DNA of 64,000 bases from Cupriavidus numazuensis (lineage in GTDB: Bacteria > Pseudomonadota > Gammaproteobacteria > Burkholderiales > Burkholderiaceae), in the NCBI RefSeq assembly GCF_905397435.1, contig NZ_CAJPVI010000019.1, positions 78,268 to 142,267 of the forward strand, written 5' to 3'. The notes under the pieces were generated by a model. That model was not told the origin of the DNA and did no database searches. It saw nothing but the letters and a program-made list of their open reading frames with translations. Shown in pieces: positions 35,283 through 44,794 of this stretch. The translations under genes were made by a program, and so were the position numbers. The stretch's first letter is position 1. Each line of letters opens with the position of its first letter.

Positions 35283-35966
35283 TCAGCGGGTCTGCCGCTG
35301 CAGGATGTTCAGGAATTCTTCCATGAAGCTCTCGAACCGGATGGCCAGCCGATCGATCTCGGTGGCGTAGCGGTTGTAGGCGATCACGGCCGGAATGGCG
35401 GCGAACAGGCCGATCGCGGTCGCCACGAGGGCTTCGGCGATGCCGGGCGCCACCGATGCGAGCGTTGCCTGCTGCACATTCGACAGTCCGCGGAATGCAT
35501 TCATGATCCCCCACACGGTCCCGAACAGGCCGATATAGGGGCTGACCGAGCCGACCGAGGCCAGGAACGGCAGGTGCGACTCGAGTACGTCCATTTCACG
35601 CTGGTAGGCCGCGCGCATGGCGCGGCGGGCGGCGTCGAGCAGTGCGCTAGCTTCGTTGCCGCGCTCGCGTGCCTTCAGGAATTCACCCATGCCGGACTCG
35701 AAGATCCGCTCGAGCGCGCCGGTGTTGTGCCGGTTGTTCACCGCACTGTTATAGAGCGCCTGCAGGTCGCCGCCGGCCCAGAAGTCGCGTTCGAACCCTT
35801 CCGTCTGCGTGCGCGCCGAGCGCAGCGCCAGGTGCTTGCGGAAGATATAGGTCCAGGAGAACAGCGACATGACGAGCAGCAGCGCCATGACGGCCTGTGC
35901 GAGCAGGCTGGCGTGCATCACCAGCGAAATGATCGACAGGTCTTGCGTGACGGTCACGGGATTCAT
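35283..35966 (-). CDS. tolQ: TolQ (MotA/TolQ/ExbB proton channel protein)
   Basis: A 227-residue protein with three membrane segments (about 16-38, 135-157 and 170-192). The ExbB/TolQ signature runs through SVSPYIGLFGTVWGIMNAFRGL and ALVATAIGLFAAIPAVIAYN. It forms the channel of the Tol motor with TolR. Its ATG overlaps the ybgC stop (ATGA). Confidence 0.95.
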   Translation of the reverse strand: MNPVTVTQDLSIISLVMHASLLAQAVMALLLVMSLFSWTYIFRKHLALRSARTQTEGFERDFWAGGDLQALYNSAVNNRHNTGALERIFESGMGEFLKARERGNEASALLDAARRAMRAAYQREMDVLESHLPFLASVGSVSPYIGLFGTVWGIMNAFRGLSNVQQATLASVAPGIAEALVATAIGLFAAIPAVIAYNRYATEIDRLAIRFESFMEEFLNILQRQTR

Positions 35967-36367
35967 CGGGCGGTCTTGATGGTGGCCAGGACAGGGGCGG
36001 GAATGGGAGACGGGCGGAAAGTGCTTCGGTCGACACAGCCAACGCGGATCTGGCCGCTGGCGAGCAAAATCTCGCCGCGCCAGGCCTCTTGCGCGAACTG
36101 CACCGAGGCCGGTCCGACCCGTTCGATACGCGTGCGAATCTCAAGCTGGTCGTCGAGCCGGGCGGGCGCATTGTAGTCCACTGCCGTGCTGCGGACGATA
36201 AAGACCACGCCGGCCTCATCGGCCAGCGCCTGCTGTTCGACACCAAGCGAGCGCAGCCACTCCGTACGGGCGCGCTCGAAGAATTTGAGATAGTTGGCGT
36301 AGAACACTACGCCGCCCGCGTCGGTGTCTTCCCAGTACACCCGCAAGGTCCAGACAAAGTTTGTCAT
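35963..36367 (-). CDS. ybgC: Tol-Pal associated acyl-CoA thioesterase YbgC
   Basis: A 134-residue hotdog-fold thioesterase. It shows the 4-hydroxybenzoyl-CoA thioesterase-type opening YWEDTDAGGVVFYANYLKFFERARTEW, abbreviated here as YWEDTDAGG (residue 10) and YANYLKFFERAR (residue 22), with the catalytic Asp in DTDAGG. ATG 36367 is chosen; the in-frame extension to 36574 is Cys/Arg-rich and rejected. It is the first gene of the seven-gene Tol-Pal operon. Confidence 0.92.
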   Translation of the reverse strand: MTNFVWTLRVYWEDTDAGGVVFYANYLKFFERARTEWLRSLGVEQQALADEAGVVFIVRSTAVDYNAPARLDDQLEIRTRIERVGPASVQFAQEAWRGEILLASGQIRVGCVDRSTFRPSPIPAPVLATIKTAR

Positions 36368-36469
36368 GGCCGGGATTGTAACGGAGAGCACGACAGCTTC
36401 GGTGTTAACCCGCAGGACGAGTTTGCAACAGCAAGTTGCGGGCCGCGCCAGGGCTGGGGTTGCGGGCCG

Positions 36470-36490
36470 TTTGCCGCTGCTTGCGGCAAA
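36470..36490. other. Perfect hairpin in the ybgC-glyA divergent intergenic region
   Basis: TTTGCCGC (36470-36477), a 5-nt loop and GCGGCAAA (36483-36490). The region 36368-36747 (380 bp) holds no convincing gene. No T tract follows the hairpin on the plus strand, so it is more likely an operator or a leader structure than a terminator. I see no clear riboswitch fold. Confidence 0.4.
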
Positions 36491-36747
36491 TCCCCGCCTC
36501 ACGCTACACTGCGGCCAACCATTCCACCTTGCGCGACTGGCGATGTCAGTGGGTACTACCACGAGGAAGCGCAAGTTCTCTGGCGTGAAGTTCAGACGCC
36601 TGCCGCTCGCCTGGGCAGCGAATGGGAAGCAGGGTGCGCCCTGCGCCGACGGTCCAATGGCCCGCCGGCGCCGGCCGCCAATCGCTTTCCCCGCGCGCCC
36701 TACCCCGATGCAGTAATCGGATTCCCTTTTTTCAGACGAGTTTCGCC

Positions 36748-37995
36748 ATGTTCGAACGCAGCCGCTATACGATCGACCAGATCGACCCCGAGGTCTTTGC
36801 CGCTATCCAGAAGGAAAACCAGCGCCAGGAAGACCACATCGAGCTGATCGCTTCCGAAAACTACACCTCGCCGGCCGTGATGGCCGCGCAAGGCTCGCAA
36901 CTGACCAATAAGTACGCCGAGGGCTATCCCGGCAAGCGCTACTACGGTGGCTGCGAGTACGTCGACATGGTCGAGCAGCTGGCCATCGACCGCGTCAAGC
37001 AGCTGTTCGGCGCCGAAGCCGCCAACGTGCAGCCGAACTCGGGTTCGCAGGCCAACCAGGGCGTGTATTTCGCCGTGCTGAAGCCGGGCGACACCATCAT
37101 GGGCATGAGCCTGGCCGAAGGCGGTCACCTGACCCACGGCATGGCGCTGAACATGAGCGGCAAGTGGTTCAACGTGGTCAGCTACGGCCTGAACGCGCAG
37201 GAAGACATCGACTACGACGCGCTGGAAAAGCTGGCACAAGAGAAGAAGCCGAAGCTGATCATCGCCGGCGCCTCGGCCTTCGCACTGCGCATCGACTTCG
37301 AGCGCATCGGCAAGGTGGCCAAGTCGATCGGCGCCTATTTCATGGTCGACATGGCCCACTACGCTGGCCTGATCGCCGCGGGCGTCTACCCGAACCCGGT
37401 GCCGCACGCCGACTTCGTCACCACGACCACGCACAAGAGCCTGCGCGGCCCGCGCGGCGGCGTGATCCTGATGAAGGCCGAGCATGAGAAGGCCATCAAC
37501 TCGTCGATCTTCCCGGGCATCCAGGGCGGTCCGCTGATGCACGTGATTGCCGGCAAGGCCGTCGCGTTCAAGGAAGCGCTGACGCCGGAGTTCAAGGCTT
37601 ACCAGGAACAGGTGGTCAAGAACGCCGCCGTGCTGGCGGAAACGCTGATCGCACGCGGTCTGCGTATCGTCTCGGGCCGCACCGAAAGCCACGTGATGCT
37701 CGTCGACCTGCGCGCCAAGAACATCACCGGCAAGGAAGCCGAGCGCATCCTGGGCGAAGCGCACCTGACCGTGAACAAGAACGCGATCCCGAACGATCCG
37801 GAAAAGCCGTTCGTGACCTCGGGCATCCGCGTCGGCTCGCCGGCCATGACCACGCGTGGCTTCAAGGAAGAGGAAGCCCGTATCGTCGGCAACCTGATCG
37901 CCGATGTGCTGGACAACCCGCACGACGCTGGCAATATCGCCAGCGTGCGCGAGCAGGTCTCCGCACTGACCAAGCGCTTCCCGGTCTACGGCTGA
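36748..37995 (+). CDS. glyA: Serine hydroxymethyltransferase
   Basis: A 415-residue PLP enzyme that interconverts serine and glycine with tetrahydrofolate. It shows [19 protein letters not shown] near residue 30, [14 protein letters not shown] near 54 and the PLP-lysine site [15 protein letters not shown] near 226. ATG 36748 begins [11 protein letters not shown]; the in-frame 36622 start is rejected. It is followed by nrdR, the conserved order in this group. Confidence 0.97.
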   Translation: MFERSRYTIDQIDPEVFAAIQKENQRQEDHIELIASENYTSPAVMAAQGSQLTNKYAEGYPGKRYYGGCEYVDMVEQLAIDRVKQLFGAEAANVQPNSGSQANQGVYFAVLKPGDTIMGMSLAEGGHLTHGMALNMSGKWFNVVSYGLNAQEDIDYDALEKLAQEKKPKLIIAGASAFALRIDFERIGKVAKSIGAYFMVDMAHYAGLIAAGVYPNPVPHADFVTTTTHKSLRGPRGGVILMKAEHEKAINSSIFPGIQGGPLMHVIAGKAVAFKEALTPEFKAYQEQVVKNAAVLAETLIARGLRIVSGRTESHVMLVDLRAKNITGKEAERILGEAHLTVNKNAIPNDPEKPFVTSGIRVGSPAMTTRGFKEEEARIVGNLIADVLDNPHDAGNIASVREQVSALTKRFPVYG

Positions 37996-38005
37996 TGCCG
38001 TGCAT

Positions 38006-38025
38006 GGCCGCCCGCGAGGGCGGCC
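38006..38025. other. Strong hairpin after glyA
   Basis: GGCCGCCC (38006-38013), loop GCGA and GGGCGGCC (38018-38025), starting 11 bp after the glyA stop. No T tract follows, so it may stabilise the 3' end of the glyA mRNA or give partial termination before nrdR. Confidence 0.5.
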
Positions 38026-38138
38026 GGCAGCCCCGCGGGCGCGCCACCGCGCCGCTTGCGGGCCTCGCCAACCTACCCTGCTGCCATAGAAGGACAAGAT
38101 ACCAAGGCGGCCGGGCTCAATTCTTAAGGTGGTCAGGC

Positions 38139-38603
38139 ATGAAATGCCCCTTTTGCGGACATTCCAATACCCAGGTGCTCGACACCCGCATGTCGGAAGA
38201 CGGCGATGCCGTACGCCGGCGCCGGCGCTGCGAAGCCTGCGACCGCCGCTTCACCACTTACGAACGGATCGAACTGTTCTTCCCGGCTATCGTCAAGAAG
38301 AACGGCTCGCGCGTGGACTACAGCCGCGCCAAGCTGAAGGACTCGATGCGCCTGGCGCTACGCAAGCGCCCCGTGTCGGCTGAAGCCATCGACGAGGCCA
38401 TCACCCGCATCGAAGAAAAGCTGCTCGCGCTCGGCGAGAAGGAAATCCCGAGCAGCCAGGTCGGTGAACTGGTCATGCTCGAACTGCGCAAGCTCGACAA
38501 GATCGCCTATATCCGGTTCGCTTCGGTGTATCGGAGTTTCGAGGATGTCGCCGAGTTTTCCGATGTGCTGGCCGAGGTGACGTCGGGGAACAGCAAGCGC
38601 TAG
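38139..38603 (+). CDS. nrdR: Transcriptional regulator NrdR
   Basis: A 154-residue repressor of ribonucleotide reductase genes. It has the N-terminal zinc ribbon (CPFCGH at residue 3, [15 protein letters not shown] near 31) and an ATP-cone domain from about residue 49 ([15 protein letters not shown]) to 140. ATG 38139 is preceded by AAGGTGG. It follows glyA and converges on the pilin operon 17 bp away. Confidence 0.95.
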   Translation: MKCPFCGHSNTQVLDTRMSEDGDAVRRRRRCEACDRRFTTYERIELFFPAIVKKNGSRVDYSRAKLKDSMRLALRKRPVSAEAIDEAITRIEEKLLALGEKEIPSSQVGELVMLELRKLDKIAYIRFASVYRSFEDVAEFSDVLAEVTSGNSKR

Positions 38604-38620
38604 CGGCTAGCCGCTTCCGC

Positions 38621-39112
38621 TCAGCGCTCCCAGCAATTCTGCAGGTACGCCGCCGGGTTCGCGCCAACGGTATTCAGACGCGTGCCGGCTTGATCCAGCG
38701 TATAGGTGCCGCAGGCATCCGTGGCATCTACGGGAACGGCCTGGAGCAGATAACTGTTCGCGGTCAGCGAATTGGCAACGATCGAGACGTTGTAGCGCAC
38801 GCGCGTACTGTCGCGCGGCGACGTCCGTAACCCGGCCGGCAATGCAAAGGCATTTCCGCCTACGTCCTGGTTGTAGCGCCCGTTGACCGAGCGGAACCGC
38901 TCCAGCACCTGCGCGGCTTCCGTCATCATGCCGCGCGCGTCGGCGCGGTAGCCGCGCCGCACATACTCCGTGTAGTTGGGAATGGCGATCGCGGCCAGGA
39001 TGCCGAGGATGGCCACGACAGCCATCAGTTCCAGCAGCGTCATGCCTTGAGCCAGGCGCCGGGCGCGGCATAAGCCCGCGCTAGCCCGGCGCGCCAGAGT
39101 GCGTGCGTTCAT
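38621..39112 (-). CDS. pilE: Type IV pilin-like protein PilE
   Basis: A 163-residue pilin-like protein with a 23-residue basic leader ending in Gly, then MTLLELMAVVAILGILAAIA (prepilin peptidase site, Glu at +5). A globular domain follows with NGRYNQDVGG and two C-terminal Cys (ACGTYTLDQ and QNCWER) for the D-region disulfide. Its ATG overlaps the pilY1 stop (ATGA), making it the last gene of the minus-strand minor-pilin operon. Confidence 0.9.
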   Translation of the reverse strand: MNARTLARRASAGLCRARRLAQGMTLLELMAVVAILGILAAIAIPNYTEYVRRGYRADARGMMTEAAQVLERFRSVNGRYNQDVGGNAFALPAGLRTSPRDSTRVRYNVSIVANSLTANSYLLQAVPVDATDACGTYTLDQAGTRLNTVGANPAAYLQNCWER

Positions 39113-42100
39113 TGGGAAATCTGCCTCCACGAAAGGCGGTTGCGTGCGACGTTGCCTTGTTCGACGACGCTGATGACCTCGCCGGTCGTCGCGCTGGCCA
39201 CTTTCAGGTGACCACCGCCACCTCCGCCACCGCCGCCACCTCCTCCGCCTCCACCGCCGCCCCCTCCCCCACCGCCGCCTCCGCCGCCCCCGAGGAAGAT
39301 GGTCGAGCCAAAGTTGCCTTGCTGGGACACACCCGAGACAACCAGGATCTTGTTGCTGGAGTTCGTCACCTTGTCCGAGGCATCGATCTTGCCGTCGCTG
39401 TTGACGTCAAGTACCGAATAGCTCAACGCGGAACCGTTCAGTGCAGAGAAATCCAGCAGGTTGGAACTGATCCCGCCCACGCACTCGTCGGTGGATGGCG
39501 TCAGCGTGGTGATCACCAGGCGCTCCGCATCCACCTTTGGCTTCACGACGACGCGCTCGCCCTGGGTGAGCAAGTCGATGACCCAACCCTTCTGCTTGGT
39601 GTAGTCAACCGTAGTGCCAGTGAGCGTGTACACCGTGCGCGACACGCCGTCTACGGTCATGGTCCCCGAGGTCAGCGTCTGAGACTGTAGATTCGCCCGC
39701 GTGGCCGAGGTTGCCGAATCGTCCCAGACGCCATACACCGAGTTGTATCCGGTGGCGCCCGAGTCCGCGGTGTCGTAGAAGCGGCCAGTGCCGAAGGTCA
39801 GCAGGAACCCCTTTTTCGGATCCTTCGGATTGATCAGGGCCGTGGGCGCGGCGGTGATCGGTTGCGCCAGCGGCGTCTTGTTCACGCCGTCCACCGCCGT
39901 GAACAGCGGCACACCCTGCGTGGTGCCCATGCGGGCGGCCCATGCCGTGGGATTGGTGTCGGAGAGATCGAATTTCCACAACCTGCCCTTCAGGTCGCCC
40001 GCGTAGGCCGCCTGGATGGTGAGGTTGGTGTCGTACACCACTTCCGGACTGCCAAGGCCGTTGCCATTGCCCGATGTCGCCGTTTCCTTCGGATCCGCGT
40101 AGATCTTGCGGATGCCGCCGGTACCGAAGGGATTGGCAAGGTCGACGACATAGAGCACCGCCTTGCCCGACCCGCTCTCGTAGCCATTGCCGAAGATCGC
40201 CACCCACTTGCCGCTGTTCAGGCGTCCGATCACCGGCGTGCCGATGGTGTATCCAAGGTCGGTCTCGGTGTCGCCCGAAATCTCCCACATGACCTTGCTG
40301 GCGTCGAAGTTCGCCGGATCGGTAATGTCGAGCGCAAACATCGCCTTGCCGCCTGAACCCATGCCGCCGATAAGCACGGTCTTCCAGCTGGCCGAGGTCT
40401 CGCTGGCACGCTGGAAGTAGGCATCTCCTGACGCAGGCGTCGCATCGACGAAGAAGCGATGGATATAGTCCGGCGAGGCCAGTGATTTCACGGCATTTCC
40501 GCCGACGATCGCCTGGTTGGGCATGAAGGCGAACTTCTCGACGCCGGTCAGCGCATCGAATCCGTGCAGCATGCCGTCGTTCGCGCCCACGTAGATCATG
40601 GCGCGCCGATTGGTGCGATTGTTTGACAGGAACGAGAAGTAGCTGCGCCCTTCCGTGGACTTCAGGAAGTCATAACCCGAATCGGCTGCCTTCACGTAGA
40701 TCGGCGACGAGTTGACGATATCGCCAAGAATGTTCGACACCAGTGTGCCGGTGCCGTTGTCGGTCACGCGGTCGCGATACTTGCCGCCGTTGCGCTTTTC
40801 CAGCGTAGTATCGCCGCGCAGGTAGGCCACCATTGCCTTGTCGCCGCCGAGCGCAGTCTTCTGTGTCGTGGACAGCGAGGTGTCCGTATCGCTGGCCCAG
40901 GTGAACGGCTTGCCCGCCGGCGCGGTGCCCGCGGACCACGTGTAAATGCTGCGGGCCGTGGCCGCAGGCATTTGCTGGTACGCGTTCCAGTTCAGCGTGG
41001 AGAAGGCCTGATCGTCGGGGTTGTAGGCTTGCGACAGCAGTTCGCCGGTCCACGCGCCGGAGCGGAATCGCGTCAGGAACAGCGCCGTGTCGGTGTTCAG
41101 CGTGGTCGAATTGGTCGCGGCCGATGACGACGAGCCGCTGCGCGATGCGATCTGCGACAGCGCATTGTTCAATGCCGCCGTCAGCCCGGACGCGTCGCCC
41201 GCGCTGTAGTTGTCGCCGCGCGCATTCACGGCGGCGTGCCACAGGTCATCGATCTTGGTCTGGTCGCTGGTCGAAGCCTTGGGCCAGGAAATCGTACCCG
41301 CCTTCAGCTTGTCGAGGATCGCGGAAAGCACGTCGGCCCGCGGCGTATTGGGATTGCTGGGCTGGTTGGCCGGGGCCGACTCCAGCGTTCCCTTCACGCC
41401 TACGCCCAGCGTGAACGTGACAAGGTGCTGCCAGAAGGCTTCGTCGCGCGCGTTGGTCGGCACACGGTTCTCGGTGCTGCGCAGATCGTTGACCCAGTAC
41501 TTCATGGCAACGTCCGCGAGCGTATTGCTGTAGCCATCCTTGTAGGGGTTCTTTGGCGAGTACTGATAAGCGGTGCCTGATACTGGCGCGATGCTCGAAC
41601 CCTTGGTGCTGTCTACGTCGCCGACTGACGTGGAGTCGGAGTAATAGCCGTCCGTGGAGAGAATGTGATAGCTGGCACGGCACGCGCTTTCCGGCCTTCC
41701 CGCCGACTCGATCCACGGCTGCGAATTGTTCTGGAAGTACTTGCCGACCGTATCCATGGCACCGAGCAGCGGCGTACCGTTGGCGGTGATGTCGAGCGAA
41801 TAGAAGTCCTGGTAGAAAGCAGCCTTGCTCGTATCGTCGAACGGCGCCACGGGCCGCTTGATCCCCGTGTAGGAGCTGGTTCCCGACTTGGTACTGTCGT
41901 TAATGGTGGTATAGCCGACGCGGATCGACTGGTTCTGGGACGCGAACGCCTGCCCGACGGCCGCGCGCATCGCCAGGATCCGCGAGCGGTAATACTGGAA
42001 CCAGTTGGCGAAGTTCTGGATTTCCTCGGCGTAGGTGCAGGCAGTCGTCGACGCGCAATCGGTACGCTTGCCACTCTGCGCATACGTGGAGCCCGAGCGG

Positions 42101-42792
42101 ATCTCGATGCGGCTGAAACACTTCAGGTTCGAGGTGCTGTTATTGCAGCCCGACAGCGTCGAGTCGTAGCGGTAGTAGAGCGCGGGATAAAACTTCACCG
42201 ACTTGCTGGAGTAGCTCTTGCCATCGTCGCTGAGCCAGTACGCCGTGACGGTATTGTCCTGCGTCAGGTTCATGGAACCGTTGCTGGTCATCATCGGGTT
42301 GTAGTAGGCCTTCGTCGGATCTGCATTCTTGAGATTGCCGGAAGGGTCGTACCACGGCCGATAGGTCACGTCGGGGTTGTAGTAGGAGACGTTCAGCGCC
42401 GCCGTCCTGTATCGCGCCGCCGCCAGCGATGTGCTGCTGAAATTGACGACCGACGCCTTGTTGCCCGAATAGACGGAACCATTCGCCGAATAGACCTGCC
42501 CGCCGGATGGCAGCGGGAATGCGTAGATCAGCCAGCCGCCGCTGTCCGGCGTCAGGTCCCAGTTGGTCTCCGTACCGTTCGGCGACAGGCTCTCGGGCGT
42601 GATCTCGAACATCATCGAGCCCGAGTCATCCAGCGTGAACATCACGTTCGGGGCGATCGATGTCGCGAAGATCAGCGGCTGCTGCGACACCGCGGCAAAG
42701 CTTGTCGCCACGGGCGTCAGAGTCATCAGCCCTGCCAGGGTCGCCGCCAGAGCCTTGCGGAACGCCTTGGTATATCCGGTATAGCCTGTCAT
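39109..42792 (-). CDS. pilY1: Type IV pilus tip adhesin/assembly protein PilY1
   Basis: A 1227-residue exported protein with a signal peptide ending near SFAAV (residue 34). A MIDAS-like DDSGSMM near residue 58 marks a von Willebrand A-like start. The C-terminal beta-propeller (about 620-1120) contains repeated VYVGANDGMLHGFDA and KAVLYVVDLANPFG segments. A calcium-binding loop DVNSDGKIDASDK lies near 1130. Then come 27 consecutive glycines (about 1168-1194) and a 33-residue tail ending NRLSWRQISQ. PilY1 sits at the pilus tip and primes assembly with the minor pilins. ATG 42792 overlaps the pilX stop. Confidence 0.95.
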   Translation of the reverse strand: MTGYTGYTKAFRKALAATLAGLMTLTPVATSFAAVSQQPLIFATSIAPNVMFTLDDSGSMMFEITPESLSPNGTETNWDLTPDSGGWLIYAFPLPSGGQVYSANGSVYSGNKASVVNFSSTSLAAARYRTAALNVSYYNPDVTYRPWYDPSGNLKNADPTKAYYNPMMTSNGSMNLTQDNTVTAYWLSDDGKSYSSKSVKFYPALYYRYDSTLSGCNNSTSNLKCFSRIEIRSGSTYAQSGKRTDCASTTACTYAEEIQNFANWFQYYRSRILAMRAAVGQAFASQNQSIRVGYTTINDSTKSGTSSYTGIKRPVAPFDDTSKAAFYQDFYSLDITANGTPLLGAMDTVGKYFQNNSQPWIESAGRPESACRASYHILSTDGYYSDSTSVGDVDSTKGSSIAPVSGTAYQYSPKNPYKDGYSNTLADVAMKYWVNDLRSTENRVPTNARDEAFWQHLVTFTLGVGVKGTLESAPANQPSNPNTPRADVLSAILDKLKAGTISWPKASTSDQTKIDDLWHAAVNARGDNYSAGDASGLTAALNNALSQIASRSGSSSSAATNSTTLNTDTALFLTRFRSGAWTGELLSQAYNPDDQAFSTLNWNAYQQMPAATARSIYTWSAGTAPAGKPFTWASDTDTSLSTTQKTALGGDKAMVAYLRGDTTLEKRNGGKYRDRVTDNGTGTLVSNILGDIVNSSPIYVKAADSGYDFLKSTEGRSYFSFLSNNRTNRRAMIYVGANDGMLHGFDALTGVEKFAFMPNQAIVGGNAVKSLASPDYIHRFFVDATPASGDAYFQRASETSASWKTVLIGGMGSGGKAMFALDITDPANFDASKVMWEISGDTETDLGYTIGTPVIGRLNSGKWVAIFGNGYESGSGKAVLYVVDLANPFGTGGIRKIYADPKETATSGNGNGLGSPEVVYDTNLTIQAAYAGDLKGRLWKFDLSDTNPTAWAARMGTTQGVPLFTAVDGVNKTPLAQPITAAPTALINPKDPKKGFLLTFGTGRFYDTADSGATGYNSVYGVWDDSATSATRANLQSQTLTSGTMTVDGVSRTVYTLTGTTVDYTKQKGWVIDLLTQGERVVVKPKVDAERLVITTLTPSTDECVGGISSNLLDFSALNGSALSYSVLDVNSDGKIDASDKVTNSSNKILVVSGVSQQGNFGSTIFLGGGGGGGGGGGGGGGGGGGGGGGGGGGHLKVASATTGEVISVVEQGNVARNRLSWRQISQ
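39211..39291 (-). repeat. 27-residue polyglycine tract in PilY1
   Basis: Twenty-seven consecutive Gly codons using all four synonymous forms (GGT, GGC, GGA, GGG), so the tract is not a simple pure triplet expansion. It separates the propeller/calcium-loop region from the last 33 residues. Confidence 0.98.
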
Positions 42793-43415
42793 TGCCGTAC
42801 CTCCGACTGGAGCGTGACCTGGGTCTGGCCATTGATGCCGGTGCCCAGCGCGGTGATCCGATAGTGAATGTTGATCGGCATGCCCGTCTGCGGATTGCGC
42901 ACGCGGGACGGGGTGCGGATTTCCTCGATGAAGCACCTTGGCGTGGCGGCCGCCTCGCTCAGCGTCACGCCGCTGGTCGCCGGGACGACGATGACATTGG
43001 TGTTCGGTTCGCTGTTCACGCTGGTATCCCAGTTGGTCGGCACTTCCCAGAACTGCTTGCCGCTGGCATCCAGATAGCCGAGCTTGAGGTTGCCCGCACT
43101 GTCGAGGACAGGCGCGCTGGCATTCACCACGCTGCTCATGTCCTTGCGGTACATCCGGTTGAACAGTGCTGCCGGTTGTCCCGTGACCACAATGCCCTCG
43201 CAAAAGCGCAGGCCGAGTTCGGCCGCCTGGAATGCCACCTGGTGATCGCGGTTGTTGCCGGCCAGGCGTTCATCGAACAGGCTGCCGCGCATGCTCCACG
43301 CAGCCAGCAGCGAGATGACCACGACGAGCACGAGCGCCACGACCAGCACCACGCCCCTCGCATGGCGCCTGCCGCCCGACGCCGGGAGCCGAAGGTTTGC
43401 CCGATGCTTGCTCAT
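42789..43415 (-). CDS. pilX: Minor pilin PilX
   Basis: A 208-residue protein with a basic leader and a single N-terminal hydrophobic helix (VVLVVALVLVVVISLLAAWS, about 21-41). The PilX-type segment with DERLAGNNRDHQVAFQAAELGLRF near 48 follows. The C-terminal PilX domain includes RCFIEEI near 160. It sits between pilW and pilY1, directly adjoining the former and overlapping the latter by 4 bp. Confidence 0.93.
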   Translation of the reverse strand: MSKHRANLRLPASGGRRHARGVVLVVALVLVVVISLLAAWSMRGSLFDERLAGNNRDHQVAFQAAELGLRFCEGIVVTGQPAALFNRMYRKDMSSVVNASAPVLDSAGNLKLGYLDASGKQFWEVPTNWDTSVNSEPNTNVIVVPATSGVTLSEAAATPRCFIEEIRTPSRVRNPQTGMPINIHYRITALGTGINGQTQVTLQSEVRQ

Positions 43416-44237
43416 CTATCCCACCCGATTGCGCAGCGCAAAGCTGCTGTAGAAACGGCGGCGCACCCGGCCGTCGGCAACGTTCTGCACCGCGTCGTTG
43501 CAGTCGCGGTAGGTCGTCGCAACGTCCGCATTCACCGCCGTGGCGTCGAACACCAGCAGGCATACGCGCACGCTGACCACGCGGTTCCAGTCTGCCGCGA
43601 CCATGCCGCTTGCCGGCGTGTACTGTGTCACGTTGGCCGAGTCCGCGTCCTGCGCAAGCCCATAGGTCAGCTGCAGGTCTTGCACGTTCTCGAGAAGGGG
43701 TTCGGGCGTCGACAGTGCAGTCGTGTTCTGGTCCGATCCCCTGCACATCAGCGTATTGCCCGCAACGTAGAAGGCGTTTTCCGCCATCGCACGTGCAACG
43801 GGTATCGCGCGGCCGTTGCAATCGGTCGTGCTGGACAAGGAGCCGTCAATGCGCAGGTAGCGGACCGTGACAGCGTCCGGGTTGCTGTTCGCGACCGCGA
43901 TGCAAGCGCCCGTCGCCACGTTGGAGAACCCGCCGTCGCACCCCTGTACCGGCGCACTGTCGAACGTCACGGGCCGCGCACCAAGCAGCGACAGGTCGAC
44001 GCGGCCCAGGCCGGCCAGGCGCAACTGCTCGCCGATCACCGACAAGGCCCAGCGCGCGCCGTCGTCGGCGCTGCGCAGTCCTTCCTGGGTCCGGCTGCTG
44101 CGCTGGCTCGACAGATAGAAGGCGCTGATCGAGCTGAGCAGCAGCAGGCCTATGACCAGCGCGATCATGATCTCCACGAGCGAGCGCCCGCGGCTGGAAC
44201 GACGCCGCTTCAGGGCCGCAGGGTAATGGTGGCGCAT
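43416..44237 (-). CDS. pilW: Minor pilin PilW
   Basis: A 273-residue protein with the PilW leader (RRRSSRG, then RSLVEIMIALVIGLLLL near 17). A segment QEGLRSADDGARWALSVIGEQLRLAGLG follows and is characteristic of PilW, and the C-terminus contains VVSVRVCLLV. It overlaps pilV by 28 bp, and its stop is next to the pilX ATG. ATG 44237 is chosen; the longer frame to 44459 is rejected. Confidence 0.92.
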   Translation of the reverse strand: MRHHYPAALKRRRSSRGRSLVEIMIALVIGLLLLSSISAFYLSSQRSSRTQEGLRSADDGARWALSVIGEQLRLAGLGRVDLSLLGARPVTFDSAPVQGCDGGFSNVATGACIAVANSNPDAVTVRYLRIDGSLSSTTDCNGRAIPVARAMAENAFYVAGNTLMCRGSDQNTTALSTPEPLLENVQDLQLTYGLAQDADSANVTQYTPASGMVAADWNRVVSVRVCLLVFDATAVNADVATTYRDCNDAVQNVADGRVRRRFYSSFALRNRVG

Positions 44238-44794
44238 GTGACCCCCCTGGCATCGAATGCGGGCAGCGTGATGAAATAGTCCGTCGCGGCTTTCGAGCAG
44301 CCGACCGACACATCGGAGGTCGAAGGGTCCTTCCAGTACAGTTCGAGCCGATAGCTCACGAACCCGGCCGGAATCGTTCCCGCCGCCGCGCTGACGTCCG
44401 GCGACGTCCAGGATGCCACGCCAGCGCCAGGCAGCTGCGTGGTCATCGACGTCCACCATTGCGAGACATCCCAGGCCGCATATTCATTGCCGTCGCAGAC
44501 GACCTTGCTGCAGTCCTTGGCCGGTGCCGCGGGCGGCTGCACACTCAGCGCGCTCAGGTAAGCGTTGAAATCGCTCCCCTCGCCCAGCCCCGAAGTGTTG
44601 GCGCGGATGCGTTCGGAAAGATCCGTGGCCGCATCGACGATGCTGTATCGAACGCTGGCTCCCGCGCGGTACCGCAGCGATGCGGCCTGCAGCGACAGCA
44701 TGCCGAGCAGGGCGATGGCAACCAGCACCAGCGTGATCAGCACTTCGATCAGGCTGGCACCGGACTGGCGCGGGAGGGGACGCGAGTTCAGCAT
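44210..44794 (-). CDS. pilV: Minor pilin PilV
   Basis: A 194-residue type IV pilin-like protein with prepilin site RQSG/ASLIEVLITLVLVAIALLGML (residue 11 onward) and the PilV-typical YRAGASVRYSIVDAATDLSERIRAN near 42. It overlaps fimT by 7 bp and pilW by 28 bp, so translation is coupled. Confidence 0.92.
   Translation of the reverse strand: MLNSRPLPRQSGASLIEVLITLVLVAIALLGMLSLQAASLRYRAGASVRYSIVDAATDLSERIRANTSGLGEGSDFNAYLSALSVQPPAAPAKDCSKVVCDGNEYAAWDVSQWWTSMTTQLPGAGVASWTSPDVSAAAGTIPAGFVSYRLELYWKDPSTSDVSVGCSKAATDYFITLPAFDARGVTCATITLRP

Noticed and set aside
36368..36747. Glycine or folate riboswitch ahead of glyA
   Set aside because: One hairpin is present but not the conserved aptamer core sequences; left as an unassigned structure.
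42793..43203. Extended N-terminus of PilY1
   Set aside because: The extension overlaps pilX in another frame; the signal peptide begins at ATG 42792, which overlaps the pilX stop.
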